A stretch of 64,000 nucleotides of DNA from Paraburkholderia sp. ZP32-5 (GTDB lineage: Bacteria > Pseudomonadota > Gammaproteobacteria > Burkholderiales > Burkholderiaceae): the NCBI RefSeq assembly GCF_021390495.1, contig NZ_JAJEJP010000002.1:62001-126000 (forward strand), in the 5' to 3' direction. The translations under genes were made by a program, and so were the position numbers. The notes below the pieces were generated by a model, which did no database searches, was not told the origin of the DNA, and saw only the letters and a list, made by a program, of their open reading frames with translations. Position 1 is the stretch's first letter. Each line of letters starts with the position of its first letter. Of this stretch, positions 58,345 through 64,000 are shown piece after piece.

Positions 58345-58617
58345 ATGACGACGATCGAGGCGGCAGCCAGCGTCTCGGCAGACGGACGCGCGGTGATCTT
58401 TCAGCTTTCGTCGCGTGGGCGCGACTTTGAATGCACGGTCACGCGCGAGGCGCTCGAGCAGCACTTCTGGCTGCAACGCGACGCGGACGACGTACGCGTT
58501 CTGCAAACCTTCGAGGATGGACGCAAGCGCATTACCGCCATCGCCGAGCGGAAAATGCTCGCGCGTCCGGGCGAGAAAGTGCTGCTGACGATCGACGATT
58601 TCACCAAGCGCGGTTGA
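58345..58617 (+). CDS. DUF1488 family protein
   Basis: Cytoplasmic protein of 90 residues. The family pattern is DGRAVIFQLSSRGRDFECTVTREALEQHF at the N-terminus, a middle helix region and RPGEKVLLTIDDF near the end. The ATG at 58345 is preceded by CGAGGTGGG. DUF1488 proteins are small, widespread in proteobacteria, and of unknown function. The flanking intergenic regions are long, so it is monocistronic. Confidence 0.83.
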   Translation: MTTIEAAASVSADGRAVIFQLSSRGRDFECTVTREALEQHFWLQRDADDVRVLQTFEDGRKRITAIAERKMLARPGEKVLLTIDDFTKRG

Positions 58618-59511
58618 GCCTCGCAGTGCGCCGCGCGCATCGCTTCATCCGTCGCTTTGCTCGTCACTTCGTGCGTGATTTCGCGGCCGATGCCGGCTCG
58701 GCTCGCGCACATCCAGACCCGAATTGCGCTGTTACATTCATTCGCCAAATTAACCCGCCAATGCCCCTCGCTTCGCGCAATTGCATTCGTACTTGCGCGC
58801 CTACACTGTTTTCCATGGAGCGACAAATCACCGAACTCCATCGGCGCGATTCCCCCGCGTCGTGTTTGAACCGTACCGTTGATGGCAACAAGTAACTCGC
58901 AGTGGCAGTGGTATCACGCAGTTCGTAGCATGCATTACGAAGTGAGCAGTCGGTAATCGGTAATTTGCAATAAAGGCAAGGCGCAGTCGCAGCAACGTAA
59001 AAGAACGCGCAATCCCGCCGGGACAAGCGCGAATCGGTTGGGGGTGCGGCGCGGTGCAGTTGGGCACGAGGGACCATGCCGCATGCAGTGGCGTCACGCT
59101 GTAACGCTGTAGATATCGCAGTAGCAGTAGCGGTTTGAAATCGATGATTTGAAGTCAGCTTTGATGCAGTAAAAATTGCAGTAGCAGTTCAGGTAGCAAC
59201 AGCTTTGTAGGTTGGTGGTTAAAGGTCGGCAGGCATCCACGCGCATGACCGACTGTTCCATCCTGTCAGCCCTGTTCCTCGCGGAACAGGGCTTTTTTTC
59301 GTTGGAACGGATCGTGCACCTTGTATCTGCCGGGTTCGAACCGATATGCGCTCGACTGCATCCTGCGATACGGTCTGAATTATCCGCGCCGCGTTTCGTG
59401 AACTGTCGGGCGCGAAACGCGTCGGACGGTTTTGAGCGCGGCAGTTGCCGACGCGATGCTTGCCGTCGTCGCATGCCGAAGTCCGGCCAGCAGTGACAAG
59501 GAGTTGAATCG
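58618..59511. other. 894-base intergenic region with candidate small RNA
   Basis: No convincing protein gene. The region carries repeated GCAGTAGCAGT-like units between about 59110 and 59205 (for example at GCAGTAGCAGTAGC and GCAGTAGCAGTTC) and looser CAGTGGCAGTGG copies near 58900. These end about 60 bases before a perfect intrinsic terminator (59268-59299). An RNA of roughly 80-200 bases ending there would fit a small RNA. A T-arm-like GGGTTCGAACC near 59330 is not part of a tRNA. Confidence 0.4.
59268..59299 (+). terminator. Intrinsic terminator, possible sRNA 3' end
   Basis: An 11-bp perfect stem (AGCCCTGTTCC / GGAACAGGGCT) with a TCGC loop followed by a seven-T run. No gene precedes it within 600 bases on this strand, so it most likely ends a non-coding RNA. 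Confidence 0.85.
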
Positions 59512-59985
59512 ATGTCGAATAAATCGCGAGTTCGCAAGCCTGGCCAGTCGGGCCTGTCCCCGTTATTGCGCGCGTTGACGCAAAGCCGCACCGCGCACGC
59601 GCCGGTCACGCAGACGATGCTGCTGCAGGCCTACGCGGCACTCGATGCATTCCACCGCGGCCACGGCGCGCGCAATTTGCATACGATGCTGAGCCGCCAT
59701 TTGCTGGTCGCACAAGAACTGGCGCGTGTCGGTCTCGGTGACGACGCACTCGCCGATATCGAAAGCGCGCATGCGGCGATGGTGCGGCTCGACGTGCGCG
59801 AACGCGACACCGGCCGCTGGTTGCTCGAAGACGATGAACACGCGCGCCTGTGCACGGCGCTGGCGATTTTCGACGGGCAGTTGTCGGCGGCGTCGCTCAG
59901 CGAGTTGGCAAGCGCGGAAGCGCGCATGATCGAAGGGCTGGTGAGATCCGCGCGAGTGCGGGCGTTGGCGGAGACAACGGTTTAA
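59512..59985 (+). CDS. Hypothetical protein, helical
   Basis: Cytoplasmic protein of 157 residues starting at an ATG with AAGGAG eight bases upstream. The N-terminus is basic and short (SNKSRVRKPGQSG); the rest looks all-helical, rich in Ala, Leu and Arg, with LLQAYAALDAFHRGHGARNLHTMLSRHLLVAQEL as its best-defined stretch. No catalytic or binding motif is seen. The codon use and ribosome-binding site support a real gene. Function unknown. Confidence 0.72.
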   Translation: MSNKSRVRKPGQSGLSPLLRALTQSRTAHAPVTQTMLLQAYAALDAFHRGHGARNLHTMLSRHLLVAQELARVGLGDDALADIESAHAAMVRLDVRERDTGRWLLEDDEHARLCTALAIFDGQLSAASLSELASAEARMIEGLVRSARVRALAETTV

Positions 59986-60029
59986 GCCGCAAGCGCAAAA
60001 GCATCGCCGAACCAACCGTAGCACCGGGC

Positions 60030-60107
60030 AAAAAAACGCCCCACGTCGAACAGACTCCCGTAGCTGGACATCGAGCCAGGCGCGGAGCAGTTCGACGTGG
60101 GGCGTTT
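60030..60107 (-). terminator. Long-loop inverted repeat, terminator for the minus-strand lipoprotein gene
   Basis: Perfect 18-bp arms (60034-60051 and 60090-60107) enclose a 38-base loop. On the minus strand the arm is followed by a seven-base U-run, giving a terminator for the lipoprotein gene ending at 60202. It lies between convergent genes. Confidence 0.7.
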
Positions 60108-60201
60108 GTGTTGCGGCGGGTGTTCGTGTGCACGAAGGTGCTTGCAAAAAGCGCGTGCAAAAAGCGCCTGCACGAAGGCCCGCCCGCCAACGCCGCCCGC
60201 G

Positions 60202-62166
60202 TCAGTCGTTATACCTCGTGATGTCGTAATACGCGGTGCCGTTCTGGCCGCCACCCAGTTGAATCAGCCGCGAGCCCCCCGTGGTCAGCGCGGGGAACGG
60301 ACAGGTCGTGCAGACTTGCACGCCCGTCGAGTCGACGCCCGCGCTGACGGTCGTCTGATATTGGCCGACCGTCGTGTTGTTCATCGGGCCGATCGAGAAT
60401 CCGTTGGCTTCCACCAGACCCGCATTCGACTGCGCGGTCGCCTGAATCTCCACCGAATTGACCGGAAGCGCGAGATCGAGTCCGTTCACGAGACTCGACC
60501 ACGTCACGCTCAGCGCGTACTGCTCGCCCGCGAGCTGCGTGCCCGGCGTGAGGAACTGCGTCGTCGCGTCGTTCATCACCAGCGCCGGCCACGCGACCGA
60601 GCCGCCGGCCGCCGCGCCGAGCGGGCTGCCCGGATTGATCACTGACGACTGGCCGAGCTGCGCGCCGTTCCTGTCGTAGAACGTCACCGTGTAGGTCGAA
60701 TAAAGCGGCACGCCGGTCGCGTCGACGGGCTGCGCGGCGTAGAAACCGGTCGATGCCGGCGGCGTAAAGTTCGCGGTCGACGACAGCGATAGCCACGACC
60801 AGCGATACAGCGACGTATTGCTGCTGGTCGTCGCGGGCGCGACAGGCGGCGCGCTCAACGCGCTATCCGCGAAACCGAGCGTGCTGCTGCCCGATGCGGC
60901 GCGCGGCATCAGCCACACCGGCCCGCCGAGACCCGGCCCGCTGACCGACGCCGAATACACGTTCGAATTCGATGTCGCCGGAATCGTGATCTGGAGCCCG
61001 GACTCGTAGCGGTTCACGTCGTTGAGCCGCGTATCGAGGAAGGTCTGACGCGTGATCTGCGACTTGATCGTCACCGCGAACGACGACTGATCGCCGATCA
61101 GATCCCAGCCGAGCTGCGTGCCGTTCGCGAGCGTCACCGGCGTCGCGAGCTGTTGCGCGATGCTGTAGAACACGCCGGGCTTGCCGCTCGCGAGCGTGAA
61201 CGGCAGTTGCACGAGCGCCAGCTGCTTGCCGGCGCGCGTGAAGAACGCGAGCGTCTTCGGCGGGCCGAACGCCGCGCCGGTCAGCGCTGCTTCGGTCAGG
61301 CCGTGCGCGACCGCGAGATCGGTCGAGCCGCTTTCCTTGTACGCAGCATCGATGGCGGGCGAGCAAGACGTGTTGTTGAGCGCGCCGTTCGCCGCGCAGG
61401 CGGTCAGCAGCGACGCGAGCGGCTCCAGATAATTCGCGGCGACCGACGGCGCCGCGAGCGCCACACCCTGCGCGGTCTTGTTGTTCAGCGCGACGGTCGT
61501 GGCCGGCGCCGCGTTCGATACCAGCGACAGCCCGCCGTTGGCCGCCGTGACCAGCGATACCGTATCGATCACCGCATCGGCGCCCGTGTGATTCGGCGTG
61601 AACGCGGCGCTGACCGGATCGAAGCCGGCCATCTGGATGCCGTTCTGCTTGAGGAGGTTCGCGAGGATCGTGTCGAGGGTGATCGTCGCGATTTCGACGG
61701 ACGGCAACGTGACTTTCGCGAGCGCGGTGCTCGACGCGAGATCGAGCGGATTGCCCGACGTGGTCAGCATCGCGGCGAGCGCGGTGGTCAGCGTCGTGAC
61801 GTTGGCGACGGCCGGCGCGGTGCTGGTCGGCAGCTTCGCGACCACGGCGACGAGCGGCGCCGACAGACCCGCCGCATCTTTCGCGACGATAAAGAACGGC
61901 AGCGTCATGCCTTTCACGGCGAGGCTGTACGCGCCCTGCGTGTTGGTGGTCGCGGTGGCCTGCGCGCCGGTCGCATCGGTCAGCGTGACGTTCGCGCCGA
62001 CGAGCGCGGTGCCCGATGCAACCGTGCCGCTCACCGAGTTCGGGCTCGGCGGCGGCGCGGGGGTCGACTCGGTGCCGGAACCGCCACCGCTGCCGCATCC
62101 GCCGAGTTGAAAGAAGACGAAGGTGATGGCGGTTGCGATACCGGTGCGCACGATCGATCGATGCAT
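60202..62166 (-). CDS. Large secreted lipoprotein of unknown function
   Basis: Lipoprotein of 654 residues. The signal peptide IVRTGIATAITFVFFQLGGC has a lipobox (LGGC) with the acyl Cys at 24, followed by a Gly/Ser/Pro linker. Residues about 43-115 are a carboxypeptidase-regulatory-like or Ig-type repeat (VSGTVASGTALVGANVTLTDATGAQATATTNTQGAYSLAVKG). The rest is beta-rich with no catalytic motif. The C-terminal part shows two Cys (VCTTCPF). Similar exported proteins are common in Burkholderia and are unassigned. It may be a surface-exposed or periplasmic binding protein. Confidence 0.8.
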   Translation of the reverse strand: MHRSIVRTGIATAITFVFFQLGGCGSGGGSGTESTPAPPPSPNSVSGTVASGTALVGANVTLTDATGAQATATTNTQGAYSLAVKGMTLPFFIVAKDAAGLSAPLVAVVAKLPTSTAPAVANVTTLTTALAAMLTTSGNPLDLASSTALAKVTLPSVEIATITLDTILANLLKQNGIQMAGFDPVSAAFTPNHTGADAVIDTVSLVTAANGGLSLVSNAAPATTVALNNKTAQGVALAAPSVAANYLEPLASLLTACAANGALNNTSCSPAIDAAYKESGSTDLAVAHGLTEAALTGAAFGPPKTLAFFTRAGKQLALVQLPFTLASGKPGVFYSIAQQLATPVTLANGTQLGWDLIGDQSSFAVTIKSQITRQTFLDTRLNDVNRYESGLQITIPATSNSNVYSASVSGPGLGGPVWLMPRAASGSSTLGFADSALSAPPVAPATTSSNTSLYRWSWLSLSSTANFTPPASTGFYAAQPVDATGVPLYSTYTVTFYDRNGAQLGQSSVINPGSPLGAAAGGSVAWPALVMNDATTQFLTPGTQLAGEQYALSVTWSSLVNGLDLALPVNSVEIQATAQSNAGLVEANGFSIGPMNNTTVGQYQTTVSAGVDSTGVQVCTTCPFPALTTGGSRLIQLGGGQNGTAYYDITRYND

Positions 62167-62631
62167 GAAATTCCCCGCTGCTCGGACTATTTGAGTTGTT
62201 GCCGGTGCGACCGATGAGGCCGCCGTGGTCCCGCGCTGAAACGGCTGTTCAAGCGCGGGCTCGAATGGATTTCGGAGAATACTTCAAAGCGGCGCTGGTG
62301 TGTCGCGTGCCGGCGTGAAGATGCGTGGCACGTCGCTTTTACGAGTGTCCGTAGCGGAAATGTCCGCGGATGCCGGCCGGAATGCGCCGGGCCGTCTCGC
62401 GAACGCACTACGAAGCGCGGGCCTGCGTTGCGGGCCTACCAGCCTGGCGGTTTGCCGCTGTCATGCCCTGTTGCTAGACTGGTTGCGCCTCTTTCCAACG
62501 ATGCTCATTAGCAGCCGGGTTGGCCAGCGAATGCCGGCGCGCGCGGCGACGATCCCGCCCAATCACCCGGAAGCGAACCACAAGCGAACCACAAACGCAT
62601 CGCAAACCAACCCGACCCAATCGGAGACGCC
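62167..62631. other. Intergenic region between lipoprotein and YciI genes
   Basis: 465 bases without a convincing gene. It contains the promoters of the lipoprotein gene (minus) and the first YciI-family gene (plus). Bases 62569-62600 have a repeated AAGCGAACCACAA unit just before the leader. Nothing else is supported. Confidence 0.45.
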
Positions 62632-62985
62632 ATGTCCTACATGCTGCTCATCGTCGAACCCCCGAATCAACGCGCCGAGCGTGGCGAAGCCGCGGGCCGC
62701 GAAGTCTATGGCCAGATGCTGGAATTCGCCGCCGGCCTGAAGGAGCGCGGCAAACTGCTCGCGGCCGAATCGCTGACCGCGCAAAAGGATGCGGTACGCG
62801 TCGAAGTCCGCAATGGTCAGCCGAAGCTCGTCGACGGTCCGTTCGCCGAGGCGAAAGAGATGATCGGCGGCTTCTTTCTGTTGAACTGTGACACGCGTGA
62901 AGAGGCGCTGGAGATCGCGCAGGCCTGCCCGGCGGCGGCGTGGTGCACGGTCGAGGTGCGCAAGCTCGGGCCGTGTTTCATGTAG
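62632..62985 (+). CDS. YciI/DGPF-domain protein
   Basis: A 117-residue ferredoxin-like dimeric protein (PF03795 type). Key segment KLVDGPFAEAKEMIGGFFLLNC carries the DGPF motif, then DTREEALEIAQACP and a C-terminal VEVRKLGPCF. Some members are associated with ECF sigma factors, and others act as hydrolases or peroxidases; the role here is unknown. A second DGPF gene and a VOC gene follow on the same strand with short gaps. Confidence 0.88.
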   Translation: MSYMLLIVEPPNQRAERGEAAGREVYGQMLEFAAGLKERGKLLAAESLTAQKDAVRVEVRNGQPKLVDGPFAEAKEMIGGFFLLNCDTREEALEIAQACPAAAWCTVEVRKLGPCFM

Positions 62986-63164
62986 TCGCATTTAAAGGCC
63001 CGGGAGGCTTTTGCTCAGTACTTTCCCTGGGCGTTGCCGCGCGTGTCGATCGGACCGCGCATCGCTCGTCGTGTGAATGAGGAGCGCGCCGGCACCGCGC
63101 GTTCCGCGATCGATTCACCTGCATCCACCGGCAACAACCCACATACAACGACGGAGCAACGACC

Positions 63165-63578
63165 ATGCGATTCATGATCATCGTCAAGGCCACGGCCACG
63201 AGCGAAGCCGGCGAGATGCCGGAAACATCGCTGATCGCCGCGATGAGCGCGTACCACGAAGAACTCGCCAAAGCCGGCGTGCTGCTCGACGCCAACGGCT
63301 TGCAGCCGACCTCGAAAGGCTGGCGCGTGCGCTACAGCGGCGGCAAGCGGACCATCGTCGACGGCCCGTTCGCGGAAACCAAGGAACTGATCGCCGGCTA
63401 TACGCTGATCCAGGTGCGCTCGCGCGACGAAGCGATGGAATGGGCGCGGCGTTTCCCCGCGCCGTTCGGCGAGAACGCCGACGGCGAGATCGAGGTCCGC
63501 CAGTTGTTCGAACTCGACGACTTCGAGCCGAGCCCTGAAATCGAACGTTTCCGCCAGGTCCAGCAAGGTCGTCACTGA
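63165..63578 (+). CDS. YciI/DGPF-domain protein
   Basis: Second member, 137 residues. The core is RTIVDGPFAETKELIAGYTLIQVRSRDEAMEWARRFP with the DGPF motif, then a longer C-terminal acidic tail (VRQLFELDDFEPSPEIERFRQVQQG). The ATG follows CGGAG six bases upstream. It is separated from the preceding DGPF gene by 179 bases and from the VOC gene by 38 bases. The three are probably transcribed in one direction as a small family cluster. Function unknown. Confidence 0.88.
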   Translation: MRFMIIVKATATSEAGEMPETSLIAAMSAYHEELAKAGVLLDANGLQPTSKGWRVRYSGGKRTIVDGPFAETKELIAGYTLIQVRSRDEAMEWARRFPAPFGENADGEIEVRQLFELDDFEPSPEIERFRQVQQGRH

Positions 63579-63616
63579 ACCGCGCCAGCAACCCACGTCA
63601 ATTACCGGACGCCATC

Positions 63617-64000
63617 ATGCACAAACAGATCTACGTCAATCTCGCGGTCGACAACGTCGAACGCTCGAAGGCCTTTTTTACCGCGCTCGGCTTTAGCGTC
63701 GAACCGCGCTTCAGCAACGACCAGGCGGTGTCGCTGATCCTCGGCGAAAACATCTACGCGATGCTGCTCGTCAAGGACATGTTCAAGGGCTTCACGCCGA
63801 AGCCGCTCGCCAACGCGAAGGAGAGCACCGAAGTGCTGGTGTGCCTGTCGTGCGACAGCCGCGCGGAAGTGGACGCGCTGGTCGCGAAGGCCCTCGCCGC
63901 CGGTGGCAGCGCGCCGCGCCCGCCGCAGGATCACGGCTTCATGTACGGGCACGCATTCGAGGACCTCGACGGCCATATCTGGGAACTCGCGTACATGGAA
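63617..64000 (+). CDS. VOC (glyoxalase/bleomycin resistance) family protein, 3'-partial
   Basis: Reads from the ATG at 63617 to the window end, 128 residues visible without a stop. Motifs: IYVNLAVDNVERSKAFFTALGFSVEPRFS (first beta-alpha-beta unit), MLLVKDMFKGFTP, and DHGFMYGHAFEDLDGHIWELAYME (second unit with His and Glu metal-ligand candidates). This matches the YycE/glyoxalase-like branch that tends to sit beside DGPF genes. The full gene is probably only a few residues longer. Confidence 0.9.
   Translation, partial: MHKQIYVNLAVDNVERSKAFFTALGFSVEPRFSNDQAVSLILGENIYAMLLVKDMFKGFTPKPLANAKESTEVLVCLSCDSRAEVDALVAKALAAGGSAPRPPQDHGFMYGHAFEDLDGHIWELAYME

Noticed and set aside
59320..59360. T-arm-like GGGTTCGAACC suggesting a tRNA
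   Set aside because: No matching acceptor, D or anticodon stems could be placed around it.

Overview
The window looks like a chromosomal segment of a Burkholderiales bacterium, most likely Paraburkholderia or Burkholderia. This is inferred from the high-GC codon use, the cdiA-immunity-...-cdiB gene order typical of Burkholderia-type contact-dependent inhibition (Bcp/CDI) loci, and the mix of LysR regulators, Rieske oxygenase, siderophore receptor and polyphosphate-glucokinase genes. No rRNA, tRNA, CRISPR array or complete insertion sequence was found.

Layout. 1-2.6 kb: the end of a tartrate/D-malate dehydrogenase gene and a tartrate-type MFS symporter. 2.7-19.4 kb: the main accessory island, a two-partner-secretion CDI locus. 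A 2.9-kilo-residue CdiA/BcpA ends in what I read as a colicin E3-type ribonuclease domain and is followed by an immunity gene. Four displaced toxin-immunity cassettes come next; at least three carry copied pieces of the cdiA pretoxin region. A SymE-like pseudogene lies antisense at a VENN-like junction. The CdiB/BcpB outer-membrane transporter closes the island. Toxin tips and immunity genes are visibly more AT-rich than the surrounding DNA.

19.5-31 kb: a secreted protein, SDR, DUF3224 protein, Bcr/CflA exporter with divergent LysR, methyltransferase, cytochrome b561, processive GT2 glycosyltransferase, Rieske oxygenase, a rubredoxin-tailed protein and another SDR. 31-39.2 kb: amino-acid metabolism. 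It has a divergent lysR-lysA pair, then a LysR regulator facing an amino-acid-binding protein, an ASTE/AspA-type hydrolase, a cupin, a DapA-family lyase/synthase and a DpkA-type imino-acid reductase. 39.4-42.1 kb: a Tat-exported phosphocholine-type phospholipase C and a lipoprotein.

42.2-50.5 kb: a carbohydrate block with a GH133 debranching enzyme, a GH63-like glucosidase, zwf, a polyphosphate-glucokinase-like ROK kinase with a Lys-Ala repeat tail, and a PEBP protein. Released glucose could be phosphorylated and sent into the pentose phosphate/Entner-Doudoroff routes. 50.6-55.8 kb: an aldo/keto reductase and an iron-uptake operon (Fur box, TonB receptor, piuC, PepSY membrane protein). 55.9-64 kb: nitroreductase, HiPIP, DOPA-dioxygenase-like protein, GNAT, DUF1488 protein, a candidate sRNA region, an unknown protein, a large lipoprotein, two YciI/DGPF proteins and a VOC protein cut by the window end.
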